This document shows, piece by piece, positions 23,830 through 32,619 of a stretch of 37,610 bases of DNA. The position numbers were made by a program, and so were the translations under genes. The stretch lies in assembly GCA_028280455.1 (NCBI GenBank), contig JANQLT010000162.1, forward strand, positions 1 through 37,610, read 5' to 3'. The notes below the pieces were generated by a model, which was given only the letters and a program-made list of their open reading frames with translations, did no database searches and was not told the DNA's origin. Position 1 is the first letter of the stretch. Each line of letters starts with the position of its first letter. The DNA is from Kiloniellales bacterium. Lineage in GTDB: Bacteria; Pseudomonadota; Alphaproteobacteria; Kiloniellales; JAKSDN01.

Positions 23830-23874
23830 TCTGAGACCCAGTCGGCCATCGCGCCGAGCCACGAGGTGAGTCCC

Positions 23875-25056
23875 ATGCCAGACGACCGACCGACCGCGAG
23901 CCGCGCCAACCGCCGTGGCTTCGCCACGCGCGTGATCCACGCCGGCCAGGCGCCGGACCCTTCGACCGGCGCGATCATGCCGCCGATCTACGCGACCTCG
24001 ACCTACGTCCAGGAGTCGCCGGGCGTGCACAAGGGCTACGAGTACAGCCGCTCGCAGAACCCGACGCGCATGGCCTACGAGCGCTGCATCGCCGATCTGG
24101 AAAGCGGTGCGCGCGGCTTCGCCTTCGCCTCCGGCCTGGCCGGCATGGCCACCGTGCTCGACCTGCTGCCGAGCGGCAGCCACGTGATCTGCGCCGACGA
24201 CGTCTACGGCGGCAGCTATCGGCTGTTCGAGAACGTCCGGCGCGAGTCGGCCGGGCTGTCCTTCAGCTTCATCGACATGACCGAGCCGAGCCGCGTCGAG
24301 GCAGAGATCCGCGAGGAGACGCGGCTGATCTGGGTCGAGAGCCCGACCAACCCGCTGCTCAAGCTGGTCGACCTGGAGGCGATCGGCGAGATCGGCCGGC
24401 GCCGCGGCGTCACCACCTGCTGCGACAACACCTTCGCCTCGCCCTGGGTGCAGCGGCCGATCGAGCTCGGCTTCGACATGGTCATGCACTCCGCGACCAA
24501 GTACCTGAACGGCCACTCCGACATGGTCGGCGGCGTGATCGTCATGGGCCGCGAGTCGGAGATGTGCGAGCGCTTCGCCTTCCTGCAGAACGCCGTCGGC
24601 GCGGTGCAGGGTCCCTTCGACTCCTTCCTGGCGCTGCGCGGCCTGAAGACCCTGGCGATCCGCATGGAGCGGCACTGCCGAAACGCCGCCGCCGTCGCCG
24701 CCTTCCTCGAAGCCCACCCGAAGGTCGCCCGGGTCCACTATCCCGGCCTCGACAGCCATCCCCAGAAGGCCCTGGCCGACCGCCAGATGCGCGCGCCCGG
24801 CGGCATGGTGACGGCGATCCTCGAGGGCGGCCTGGCGGAGTCCCGGCGCTTCCTCGAGCGGGTGCAGATCTTCGCCCTGGCCGAGAGCCTGGGCGGCGTC
24901 GAGAGCCTGATCGAGCACCCGGGCATCATGACCCACGCCTCGATCCCGGCCGACAAGCGCGCCGCCCTCGGCATCGACGACTCCCTGGTGCGGCTGTCCG
25001 TCGGCATCGAGGAGGAGGCCGACCTGATCGCCGACCTGGAGCAGGCCCTGGCCTAG
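23875..25056 (+). CDS. Cystathionine gamma-lyase (trans-sulfuration PLP enzyme)
   Basis: This 393-residue protein is of the Cys/Met metabolism PLP family. It splits cystathionine into cysteine, 2-oxobutyrate and ammonia, completing reverse transsulfuration with the upstream beta-synthase. The family signature includes YEYSRSQNPTR, FASGLAGMATV and the PLP lysine K209 (HSATKYLNGHSD). The C-terminal SLGGVESLIEHPGIMTHASIP is typical of gamma-lyases and gamma-synthases; the beta-synthase partner decides for lyase. The ATG at 23875 is preferred to the GTG at 23866 because GAGGTGAG is a good ribosome site. Cystathionine gamma-synthase remains possible. Confidence 0.9.
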   Translation: MPDDRPTASRANRRGFATRVIHAGQAPDPSTGAIMPPIYATSTYVQESPGVHKGYEYSRSQNPTRMAYERCIADLESGARGFAFASGLAGMATVLDLLPSGSHVICADDVYGGSYRLFENVRRESAGLSFSFIDMTEPSRVEAEIREETRLIWVESPTNPLLKLVDLEAIGEIGRRRGVTTCCDNTFASPWVQRPIELGFDMVMHSATKYLNGHSDMVGGVIVMGRESEMCERFAFLQNAVGAVQGPFDSFLALRGLKTLAIRMERHCRNAAAVAAFLEAHPKVARVHYPGLDSHPQKALADRQMRAPGGMVTAILEGGLAESRRFLERVQIFALAESLGGVESLIEHPGIMTHASIPADKRAALGIDDSLVRLSVGIEEEADLIADLEQALA

Positions 25057-25083
25057 GGCCGCTCCTCACGGCCCTTCACCATT

Positions 25084-25198
25084 GTCACCCTCGGGCTTGA
25101 CCCGAGGGTCCATGGCGCCACCGGCCAGATCCTGGACTAAGGACCTCCTAAAAGGAGCAGCGGCCCGATGGATGCTCGGGTCAAGCCCGAGCATGACG
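25084..25198. repeat. Pair of inverted REP-like palindromes (BIME-like)
   Basis: ACCCTCGGG/CCCGAGGGT (25087-25109) and ATGCTCGGG/CCCGAGCAT (25172-25194) are perfect 9-bp stems. The second unit is an inverted copy of the first, sharing CGGGCTTGACCCG and flanking GTCA/TCCAT. A small CTCCT/AGGAG hairpin lies between. The gap 25057-25245 separates convergent genes and holds nothing else, so the hairpins may end transcription from both sides. Confidence 0.85.
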
Positions 25199-25245
25199 GT
25201 GTGAGGGGTAGGTTGGTCGCTGACCTTGCAATCGCCCGAGCCGCG

Positions 25246-26208
25246 TCACCGCGGGTAGAGCGGGCCCGGGACGACGCCGTCCCAGTCCGGCAGGGCGCGG
25301 GCGGCGGGCTCGTAGATGGTCTCGGTCCAGCTACTGTCGAGGAGGCTCGACTCGCGGCCGGCGGGCGCGGCCTGGCCGGGCCCGTCTCGGCGCTCCTTGG
25401 GCGGCCGCAGGGCGTAGGTGGCTTCGCGCAGGTGCTCGGTCAGGGCCTTGCGGTCGGCGATGGGCGCCAAGCTCTCGTAGGGGATCGGCTGGCCGATGTG
25501 GGCGCGCATGACGCCGCCGATCTGCTTGACCGCCTCGCGGAAGAACAGCGAGGCGCGCAGGTCCATGCTGACGTGGCTGGCGACCTGGAACAGCCGGCTG
25601 CACTGGCCCTCGAAGTAGACCGGCACGACCGGCGCGCGCGACTGGTGGACCATGCGGGCGATGAAGGTCTTCCACTCCAGGTCGGTCGCCTCGCCGCGCA
25701 AGGGATTGGCCGCGGTGGCGATGCCGCCGCTGGGGTAGATGACGATGCAGCGGTCGGCGGCGAGATCCTTGAGCGCGGCGCGCCGGGACTCGAGGTTCGT
25801 GCGGGTCGCCTCGCGGGTCTCGGCGAAGTCGATCGGCAGCAGATAGGGCCGGGCCTCCGGCACCTTGTAGAGCGCGCTGTGCACCAGGATCCGGAAGTCC
25901 GCGCGGCGCCGCGAGACCAGGTAGCCCAGCACCAGCCCGTCGATCACGCCATAGGGATGGTTGGCGACGATGATCAGCGGGCCGCGGGTCGGCAGGGCGT
26001 CGAGCCCGCTGACGTTGGCCTGGACCTCGAGCTCGAGGCGGCTGACGGCCTCGTAGAAGAAGTCCGCGGCTGCGGAATCCTCGCTATAGGCCTTGTAGAG
26101 CCGCCAGAGCTTCGGCTTGCCCGTCAGGTGCTCGATGCAGCGCACCAGGCCGCGCCGCCAGGGCGCGTCGTCGGGGAAGGCGTAGGTGAAGTTCTTTGCG
26201 GTGAGCAT
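25246..26208 (-). CDS. Lysophospholipid acyltransferase family protein (PlsC-like)
   Basis: This protein of about 320 residues is a glycerolipid or ornithine-lipid-type acyltransferase. The acyl-transfer motif is NHPYGVIDG (His-X5-Asp, as in the OlsA/hemolysin-like branch with NHPFGGLDG). The second conserved block is CIVIYPSGGIATA, followed by VVPVYFEGQCSRLF. It should act on a membrane lipid acceptor with an acyl-ACP or acyl-CoA donor. The ATG at 26208 is preferred; a GTG five codons upstream (26223) is also open. It is divergent from motA and convergent with the gamma-lyase gene. Confidence 0.85.
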   Translation of the reverse strand: MLTAKNFTYAFPDDAPWRRGLVRCIEHLTGKPKLWRLYKAYSEDSAAADFFYEAVSRLELEVQANVSGLDALPTRGPLIIVANHPYGVIDGLVLGYLVSRRRADFRILVHSALYKVPEARPYLLPIDFAETREATRTNLESRRAALKDLAADRCIVIYPSGGIATAANPLRGEATDLEWKTFIARMVHQSRAPVVPVYFEGQCSRLFQVASHVSMDLRASLFFREAVKQIGGVMRAHIGQPIPYESLAPIADRKALTEHLREATYALRPPKERRDGPGQAAPAGRESSLLDSSWTETIYEPAARALPDWDGVVPGPLYPR

Positions 26209-26259
26209 GGCGCTAAAGCGCACCGCATAAGCCGATTCCGTGACGCCGCCGCGACAGCC

Positions 26260-26301
26260 GCGTTAACGGGTTGTTGCAATCGGAGCCGTCCCCGTTAACG
26301 C
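26260..26301. promoter_or_regulatory. 11-bp inverted repeat upstream of motA
   Basis: GCGTTAACGGG (26260-26270) and CCCGTTAACGC (26291-26301) are perfectly complementary around 20 bases. Each arm itself holds the palindrome GTTAAC. It lies in the divergent region between the acyltransferase and motA and could be a dyad operator. The TTAAC cores recall CtrA half-sites, but the TTAA-N7-TTAA spacing is absent. Confidence 0.55.
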
Positions 26302-26475
26302 TTTCGATAGAATGATTGTGAAGTCCCTGTCACCACGCTCTCCGAGGCAGTTCTTGCTGCCTTGAGAATGACTTGTGGGCCTCGCAAGAGGCCCGGCTAC
26401 ACGACTTCTTAACTGAAGTCATGGTCCCTTCGTGGTCGCGGCCTGGCGACCGGGTTGGCCGCCAACGGAGGGTTC

Positions 26476-27339
26476 ATGGGCCTCATAATCGGCATCATCG
26501 TCGTCTTCGCCTGTACGCTGGGCGGCTACGTCGCGATGGGCGGCAAGCTGGCCGTGCTCTGGCAGCCCTTCGAGCTGGTCATCATCGGCGGTGCGGCCGT
26601 CGGCGCCTACATCATCGGCAATCCCGGCGCGATCCTGAAAGCCACCGGCGGCGCCTTCAAGAAGGCGATGAGCGGCTCGCGCTATTCGAAGAAGAGCTAC
26701 ATCGAGCTGCTGTCCCTGCTCTACCAGGTCCTCAAGCTGGCCAAGACCAAGGGCGCGCTGGCGCTCGAAGCCCATGTCGAGAATCCCGACCAGAGCTCGC
26801 TCTTCACCGCCTATCCGGAGTTCATGAAGGACAAGGCGGCCGTCGCCTTCCTCTGCGACTACCTGCGCATGATCACCCTCGGCGTCGAGAACCCGCACGA
26901 GGTCGAGGCGCTGATGGACGAGGAGCTGGAGACCCACCACCACGAGCACGAGTCGGTGGCCGCCGCGCTTCAGACCATGGCCGACGGCATGCCGGCGCTC
27001 GGCATCGTCGCGGCCGTGCTCGGCGTCATCAAGACCATGGGCTCGATCACCGAGCCGCCGGAAGTCCTCGGCAAGCTGATCGGCGGCGCCCTGGTCGGCA
27101 CCTTCCTCGGCGTCTGGATGTCCTACGGCTTCCTGGCGCCGATCGCCAACAAGGCCAAGACGGGCTACGAGGCGGAGGGCAAATACATGCTCTGCATCAA
27201 GGCCGCCCTGCTCGCCCACCTGAACGACTGCGCGCCGGCGGTCTCCGTCGAGTTCGCCCGCAAGAGCCTGCTGTCCCACGACCGGCCCACCTTCTACGAG
27301 GTCGAAGAAGCGGTGCAGGCCTTGCCGCCGGTCGGCTGA
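26476..27339 (+). CDS. motA: Flagellar motor stator protein MotA
   Basis: This 287-residue inner-membrane protein forms the proton-conducting stator with MotB and generates flagellar torque. Four membrane segments are visible: GLIIGIIVVFACTLGGYVA, FELVIIGGAAVGAYII, ALGIVAAVLGVIKTM and LIGGALVGTFLGVWMSYGF, with the long cytoplasmic loop (about 60-160) that contacts the rotor. The ATG at 26476 is chosen because GGAGGG precedes it closely and the protein then begins at the first membrane helix as in the family; an upstream in-frame TTG (26455) is less likely. motB follows 35 bp downstream. Confidence 0.96.
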   Translation: MGLIIGIIVVFACTLGGYVAMGGKLAVLWQPFELVIIGGAAVGAYIIGNPGAILKATGGAFKKAMSGSRYSKKSYIELLSLLYQVLKLAKTKGALALEAHVENPDQSSLFTAYPEFMKDKAAVAFLCDYLRMITLGVENPHEVEALMDEELETHHHEHESVAAALQTMADGMPALGIVAAVLGVIKTMGSITEPPEVLGKLIGGALVGTFLGVWMSYGFLAPIANKAKTGYEAEGKYMLCIKAALLAHLNDCAPAVSVEFARKSLLSHDRPTFYEVEEAVQALPPVG

Positions 27340-27374
27340 TCGGCGCGCGCGGGACAGCACGAGGGCTCTGAGTC

Positions 27375-28376
27375 ATGGCAGCCGCCGGCAATGCGCCGAT
27401 CATCATCAAGAAGGTCAAGAAGGGCGGCCATGGTCACCACGGCGGCGCCTGGAAGGTCGCCTATGCCGACTTCGTGACGGCCATGATGGCCTTCTTCCTG
27501 CTGCTCTGGCTGCTCAACGCGACAACGGACGAACAGAAGCAGGGCATCGCCGACTACTTCACGCCGGCCAGCGTGTCGAAGAACTTCAGCGGCGGCGGCG
27601 GCGTGCTCAGCGGCAAGACGCTCAGCGACGAAGGCGTCATGGCGCGCGACCGCTCGGCGGTCAACGTGACCATCTCGATCCCCGCCGACACGCCGGTCAC
27701 CGAGCCGAACGAATCAGCCGAAGAGGCCGGCAAAGGACCGGGCACGGACGAGGCCCCGCCCCTGCTCGACCGCGAGCAGATCGAGGAGATGCTGGCGATC
27801 GAGGAGCAGGAACAGCTCGATGCCGCCGAGCGGGAGCTGCGGCAGGCGATCGAGGAGGTGCCCGAGCTGAAGGACATGGCCGACAGCCTGATCATCGAGA
27901 GCACGCCCGAAGGCCTGCGCATTCAGATCGTCGACCAGGCCAAGTACTCCATGTTCCCGCTCGGCAGCGCCAAGATGTACGAGCACACGCGCAAGCTGAT
28001 GGCGCTGGTGGTCAAGGCGATCGCCGACCTGCCGCAGGAGGTCTCGATCAAGGGCCACACCGACGCGACGCCCTATCGCAACGACCAGGGCTATTCCAAT
28101 TGGGAGCTCTCCACCGACCGGGCCAACGCCAGCCGGCGCGCCCTGATCGCCGAGGGCCTGCCGGACGAGCGCATCGTCTCGGTCTCCGGCCGCGCGGCGC
28201 AGGAGCCGCTGCTGGAAGAGGATCCCTTCGCCCCGGAGAACCGGCGCATCTCGATCACCCTGCTGCGCGAGAACGCCCTGCCGCGGGTCAAGGAGGAGCC
28301 GATCGAGGCCACCGCGCCAGCGAAGCCCGCCAAGCCCGAGCTGGAGCCGCGCTCGCTGCTCAAGTCCGACGAATAG
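27375..28376 (+). CDS. motB: Flagellar motor stator protein MotB
   Basis: This 333-residue partner of MotA has the N-terminal basic tail IIIKKVKKGGHGHHGGAWKVAY, then one membrane helix. Asp32 (YADFVTAMMAFFLLLWLLN) is the predicted proton-binding residue. The periplasmic OmpA-like peptidoglycan-binding domain spans about 170-300 (IKGHTDATPYRNDQGYSNWELSTDRANASRR, split in family motifs). A Glu-rich linker (about 115-165) may be the plug and coil region. The C-terminus is Pro/Lys/Glu-rich. The motA-motB order and spacing indicate co-transcription. Confidence 0.96.
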   Translation: MAAAGNAPIIIKKVKKGGHGHHGGAWKVAYADFVTAMMAFFLLLWLLNATTDEQKQGIADYFTPASVSKNFSGGGGVLSGKTLSDEGVMARDRSAVNVTISIPADTPVTEPNESAEEAGKGPGTDEAPPLLDREQIEEMLAIEEQEQLDAAERELRQAIEEVPELKDMADSLIIESTPEGLRIQIVDQAKYSMFPLGSAKMYEHTRKLMALVVKAIADLPQEVSIKGHTDATPYRNDQGYSNWELSTDRANASRRALIAEGLPDERIVSVSGRAAQEPLLEEDPFAPENRRISITLLRENALPRVKEEPIEATAPAKPAKPELEPRSLLKSDE

Positions 28377-28474
28377 CCTTGGCCGGCCCCGCCCTTGAGA
28401 CGGGCGGATGAAACCCCCATCTTCTCTAGGGACCTAGCGCAGCAAGCCCTTGCGCGCCAAGGCGGGGAGCCGCG

Positions 28475-28999
28475 ATGAAGCTGTCGTTGCCGAGCACGGA
28501 ACTGCGGGACGCGGTGTGGCAAGACATGCCGCCCGATCCGCTCGACGACCCGGACCTCTACGACGAGATCATGTGGCGCCGGGCCGCCGCCTACCTCGTC
28601 GACGTGGTGGCCATCGCGGTCCTTTTGGCCGCCGCCTGGTTCCTGCTCAGTCTCCTGGCGGTGCTCTCCCTCGGGCTGCTGCTGCCGCTCAAGATCATCG
28701 TTCTGGCAATCCTGCCGACGGCCTATCACACCTACTTCATCGGCAGCACGGGCATGACACCCGGCATGCGCGTCTTCGACGTCGAGCTGCGCACCTGGAC
28801 CGGCAGGCGCCCGGACTATGTCCAAGCCTTCCTGCAGACGGTGCTGTTCTACACGACGGTCGGCCTGACCACCTTCCTGATTCTGGCCGTCGCCCTGTTC
28901 AACGACCGGCGCCGGACCCTGCACGACTTCCTGGCCGGCACCGTCGGCGTCCGGCACAGCCAGATCACCGCGCCTCAGCGGGTCGTGCAGCCGACCTGA
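28475..28999 (+). CDS. RDD family membrane protein
   Basis: This 174-residue integral membrane protein has the family's opening MWRRAAAYLVDVVAIAVLLAAA (Arg-Arg...Asp; residues about 34-55), and further hydrophobic segments near 58-85 and 118-145. The cytoplasmic GMTPGMRVFDVELR is conserved in RDD proteins, as is RRTLHDFLAGTVGV near the end. Molecular function is not established; some RDD proteins have been proposed as Na+/H+ exchangers. It lies 98 bp after motB, with a small GC hairpin between (about 28390-28408). Confidence 0.85.
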   Translation: MKLSLPSTELRDAVWQDMPPDPLDDPDLYDEIMWRRAAAYLVDVVAIAVLLAAAWFLLSLLAVLSLGLLLPLKIIVLAILPTAYHTYFIGSTGMTPGMRVFDVELRTWTGRRPDYVQAFLQTVLFYTTVGLTTFLILAVALFNDRRRTLHDFLAGTVGVRHSQITAPQRVVQPT

Positions 29000-29127
29000 G
29001 CCCGACCGCGGCGCAGCTTGTCACCGGTGCCCGGAAGACTCTGGCCCGGGGCCCATCGGCACTGTCATAATCCCGTCTTCAAGGCCGAGGCCTGCCCTCG
29101 GCAGGGTAGCGACGGGAACAGAGGCTC

Positions 29128-30582
29128 ATGACCGCTTCGGACGCGGGCAGTCCGCTCACCGGCTACGACCCCCAAGGCTATTTCTGCGAGATGTTCGGCA
29201 GCCCCGAGCACAAGGCCGACTTCACGCTGCCGATCCGCGAGCGGCTCAGCCGGCTCGCTTTGGACGAGCTGGAGAACCGGGCGCGGGATGCCGAGCTCGA
29301 GCTCTACAACTTCGGCATCACCTTCACGGTCTACACCCAGAAGGACGCCATCGACCGCATCCTGCCGTTCGACGTCATTCCGCGCGTCATCTCCGCGACC
29401 GACTGGTCCGTCCTCGACAGCGGCGTGCGGCAGCGCGTGCAGACCATGAACCTCTTCCTGCACGACATCTACCACGACCAGAAGATCCTCAAGGACGGCG
29501 TGGTGCCCGAGGAGCTGGTGCTCGGCAACGAGAACTACCGGCCGGAGATGCGCGGCTTCGACGTGCCGCACGGCACCTACGTCCACATCTGCGGCACCGA
29601 CCTGGTGCGCGGCGACGACGGCGTCTTCTGCGTGCTCGAGGACAACGGCCGCACGCCCTCCGGCGTCTCCTACGTGGTCGAGAACCGGCACTTGATGCAG
29701 CGCGCCTTCCCGGACCTGATGGACGCCATCGGCATCCGCAGCGTCTCCAACTACGGCCAGAAGCTGCACGAAGCCCTCTGCGAGATCGCCCCGGAAGGCG
29801 TGCTCGACCCGCAGGTCGTGCTGCTCTCGCCGGGCACCTACAACTCGGCCTACTTCGAGCACATCTTCCTGGCCCGCGAGATGGGCGTGCCCCTGGTCGA
29901 AGGCCGCGACCTGCTGGTCGACGAGGACGACCGCGTCTACATGCGCACCATCGCCGGGCTCGAGCCGGTCGACGTGATCTATCGGCGGATCAACGACGAC
30001 TTCCTCGACCCCGAGGTCTTCGAGCCGAGCTCGATGCTGGGCGTGCCGGGCCTGATGCGCGCCTACCGCGCCGGCAAGGTCGGCCTCGCCAACGCCGTCG
30101 GCACCGGCATCGCCGACGACAAGGCGGTCTACGCCTACATGCCGCGCATCATGCGCTACTACCTGGACCAGGACCCGATCCTGCCGAACATCGAGACGCA
30201 CATCTGCCGCGAGTCCGACGGCCTGAAGTACACCCTCGACAACCTGCAGGACCTGGTGGTCAAGCCGGTCGGCGAGTCCGGCGGCTACGGCATCACCATC
30301 GGCCCGCGGGCGCGGCGCGAGCAGCTCGACGACTGCCGCGCCAGCCTGGAGAAGGAGCCGGAGAAGTACATCAGCCAGCCGATGGTCAAGCTCTCGGTCT
30401 CGCCGACCCTGATCGAGGGCCACATCGAGCCGCGCCACGTCGACCTCAGGCCCTTCGCCGTGACAGGCCGCGACACCTGGGTGCTGCCCGGCGGCCTGAC
30501 CCGCGTCGCCCTGGTCGAAGGCTCGATCATCGTCAACTCCTCGCAAGGCGGCGGCTCCAAGGACACCTGGGTGTTGGAGTAG
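29128..30582 (+). CDS. Circularly permuted ATP-grasp protein (DUF404/DUF407 type)
   Basis: This 484-residue protein of the CP_ATPgrasp family is predicted to be a peptide or amide ligase with a permuted ATP-grasp core. Recognisable stretches are FDVIPRVISATDWSVLDSGV (N-terminal domain), FCVLEDNGRTPSGVSYVVENR, RRINDDFLDPEVF, and the ATP-grasp GKVGLANAVGTGIADDKAVY and VVKPVGESGGYGI. The alpha-E gene follows 63 bp downstream, the standard partner. In other genomes these pairs accompany transglutaminase-like and proteasome-like (Anbu) genes and are thought to make peptide modifications; neither is seen here. Substrate unknown. Confidence 0.9.
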   Translation: MTASDAGSPLTGYDPQGYFCEMFGSPEHKADFTLPIRERLSRLALDELENRARDAELELYNFGITFTVYTQKDAIDRILPFDVIPRVISATDWSVLDSGVRQRVQTMNLFLHDIYHDQKILKDGVVPEELVLGNENYRPEMRGFDVPHGTYVHICGTDLVRGDDGVFCVLEDNGRTPSGVSYVVENRHLMQRAFPDLMDAIGIRSVSNYGQKLHEALCEIAPEGVLDPQVVLLSPGTYNSAYFEHIFLAREMGVPLVEGRDLLVDEDDRVYMRTIAGLEPVDVIYRRINDDFLDPEVFEPSSMLGVPGLMRAYRAGKVGLANAVGTGIADDKAVYAYMPRIMRYYLDQDPILPNIETHICRESDGLKYTLDNLQDLVVKPVGESGGYGITIGPRARREQLDDCRASLEKEPEKYISQPMVKLSVSPTLIEGHIEPRHVDLRPFAVTGRDTWVLPGGLTRVALVEGSIIVNSSQGGGSKDTWVLE

Positions 30583-30645
30583 GTGGCGACCTAGACAGAG
30601 CCACGGTGCGCCGTCAGACTGGTCGAAAAGGGGGCGAGGAAGCTC

Positions 30646-31641
30646 TTGAACAGGCTGCTGTCACGTTACGCCGAGGCCGTCTTCTGGATGGCGCGCTACG
30701 TCGAGCGGGCCGAGAACCTGGCGCGCATCCTCGACGTTCAGGAGACCTTCAGCCGCGACAGCCGCGGCGGCAGCAACTGGCTTCCGGTGCTGCAGCTCAA
30801 CGCCGACCACGAGCGCTTCGAAGAGAACCATGGCCGGGCCACGGCGGAGAAGGTGATCCAGTTCTACGTGCTGGAGCGCGAGAACCCCTCCTCCATCCTG
30901 TCCTGCGTCTCCGCGGCCCGCGAGAACGCCCGCACCTTGCGGCCGCTGATCTCCACCGAGATGTGGGTGCAGCTCAACACCTTCCACAACCGCCTGCGCA
31001 CCATGAGCAGCGTCGAGGCGAGCGAGCCGCGCCTGGCGCGGCTCTGCGCGCTGATCAAGGAAGGCTGCCAGACCCACACCGGCATCACCGAGGGCACCTT
31101 CTACCGGGACGAGGCCTGGTACTTCTATCAGCTCGGCCGGCTGGTCGAGCGCGCCGACCAGGCGACCCGCCTGCTCGACGTCAAGTACCACCAGCTCCTG
31201 CCGATGCCGACGCAGGTCGGCACGCCGATCGACGTCAGCCAGTGGAACGCGCTGCTGCGCTCGGCCTCGGGCTTCCATGCCTTCCGGCGCGTGCACTCCA
31301 CCGGCATGAGCCCGGCGACCGTGGCCGGCTTCCTGCTGTACAACCGGAACTTCCCGCGCTCGGTGGTCGCCTGCATCGAGCTGATCGAGCGGACCCTGAC
31401 CGACCTGCGGCACATCTACGGCCTGAGCGTCGGCAACGAGGCGATGGAGCAGCTCGACATCCTGCGCGCCGAGCTCGCCGGGCAGACCATCGAGACGACG
31501 ATCGAGCGCGGCCTGCACGAGCAACTGGACTGGATCCAGCGCAAGCTGATCGACTTCACCAACACCCTCGGCATCGAGTTCTTCGGCTTCGAGAATGCCG
31601 CCAGCGAGCAGTCTCAAGCACCGAGCCTGGCCCAAGCATGA
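30646..31641 (+). CDS. Alpha-E domain protein (DUF403)
   Basis: This 331-residue all-helical protein has the alpha-E opening LLSRYAEAVFWMARYVERAENLARILDV and the repeat-like second motif YFYQLGRLVERADQATRLLDVKY, both with the ERA(E/D) helix that names the family. The C-terminal segment RRKL-like helices end near GIEFFGFEN. It is the constant partner of permuted ATP-grasp ligases, with no known independent activity. The start is TTG at 30646, preceded by GCGAGGA. It is co-directional with the ATP-grasp gene; bpt begins 56 bp downstream. Confidence 0.9.
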   Translation: MNRLLSRYAEAVFWMARYVERAENLARILDVQETFSRDSRGGSNWLPVLQLNADHERFEENHGRATAEKVIQFYVLERENPSSILSCVSAARENARTLRPLISTEMWVQLNTFHNRLRTMSSVEASEPRLARLCALIKEGCQTHTGITEGTFYRDEAWYFYQLGRLVERADQATRLLDVKYHQLLPMPTQVGTPIDVSQWNALLRSASGFHAFRRVHSTGMSPATVAGFLLYNRNFPRSVVACIELIERTLTDLRHIYGLSVGNEAMEQLDILRAELAGQTIETTIERGLHEQLDWIQRKLIDFTNTLGIEFFGFENAASEQSQAPSLAQA

Positions 31642-31696
31642 CAGGGGCCGTCCGGAGTCTGGACGGGCCCGCCGGGACTGAGGCAAGCTAGCGGAC

Positions 31697-32452
31697 ATGG
31701 ACAGCAGCGGCATGCATCCCGACGGACAGAGCGCCGCCGCGCGGCTGGCGCAGCCGCAGGCCTTCTACGTGCTGGCCGAGACGCCCTGCCCCTACCTGCC
31801 GGGCCGGCTCGAGCGCAAGCTGCTGACCGACATCTCGGGGCCCGGCTCCCGGCGGCTCTACGACCTGCTGTCCCGGGCCGGCTTCCGGCGCAGCCACAGC
31901 TTCGCCTATCGGCCCGCCTGCCATGCCTGCCAGGCCTGCGTGGCGGTGCGGGTCCGCGCCGAGGCCTTCGAGCCCAGCAAGTCGCAGAAGCGGGCCCTGG
32001 CGGCCAACCAGGGACTCACGGTCGAGGAGTGCGGCGCCCGGGCGACCCAGGAGCAGTACCGGCTCTTCGCCCGCTACATCCGCTCCCGCCACGGCGACGG
32101 CGACATGGCCCGCATGGGCTTCGCCGACTATCGGGCGATGGTCGAGGAGACCTGCCTGGACACCCGGGTCGCCGAGTTCCGCGACCCCCAGGGCCGGCTG
32201 GTCGCCGCCTGCCTGAGCGACTGGCTGGAGGACGGCCCCTCGGCCGTCTACAGCTTCTTCGAGCCGAACCTCGCCGCGCGCAGCCTGGGCACCTACATGG
32301 TGCTCTGGCTGATCCAGGAGGCCCGGCGGCGGCGCCTCGCCCACGTCTACCTGGGCTATTGGATCCGCGGCGCCCGCAAGATGGCCTACAAGGCCCGCTT
32401 CCAGCCCGCCGAGGGCTTCGGCCCGAAGGGCTGGCAGCCGATCGAAAGCTAG
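31697..32452 (+). CDS. bpt: Aspartate/glutamate leucyltransferase
   Basis: This 251-residue aminoacyl-tRNA-protein transferase, homologous to eukaryotic arginyltransferase, attaches leucine from Leu-tRNA to proteins with N-terminal Asp or Glu. That makes them ClpS/ClpAP substrates (bacterial N-end rule). Visible are CPYLPGRLERKLLTD, the Cys-rich YRPACHACQACVAVRV, and the C-terminal SDWLEDGPSAVYSFFEP...GTYMVLWLI...LGYWIRGARKMAYKARFQP blocks (each split in the family). Length fits Bpt (about 245-250). Its position right after an alpha-E gene is noted in the findings. Confidence 0.94.
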   Translation: MDSSGMHPDGQSAAARLAQPQAFYVLAETPCPYLPGRLERKLLTDISGPGSRRLYDLLSRAGFRRSHSFAYRPACHACQACVAVRVRAEAFEPSKSQKRALAANQGLTVEECGARATQEQYRLFARYIRSRHGDGDMARMGFADYRAMVEETCLDTRVAEFRDPQGRLVAACLSDWLEDGPSAVYSFFEPNLAARSLGTYMVLWLIQEARRRRLAHVYLGYWIRGARKMAYKARFQPAEGFGPKGWQPIES

Positions 32453-32619
32453 GGATTCCGCGGCTTCCGGGCTGCCCGTCGGCGGCCGGGCCGGAGCGCT
32501 GTCATGTTGCGCGGCCCCCCCTGGCCCCCTATTCTCGCCCCGATCGTCGGCCGGTGACGCGGCTCTGCCGGGAAACACGGCTGACCGGACCCAGCAAAGA
32601 ACAGGGAGGACGGGGTCAC

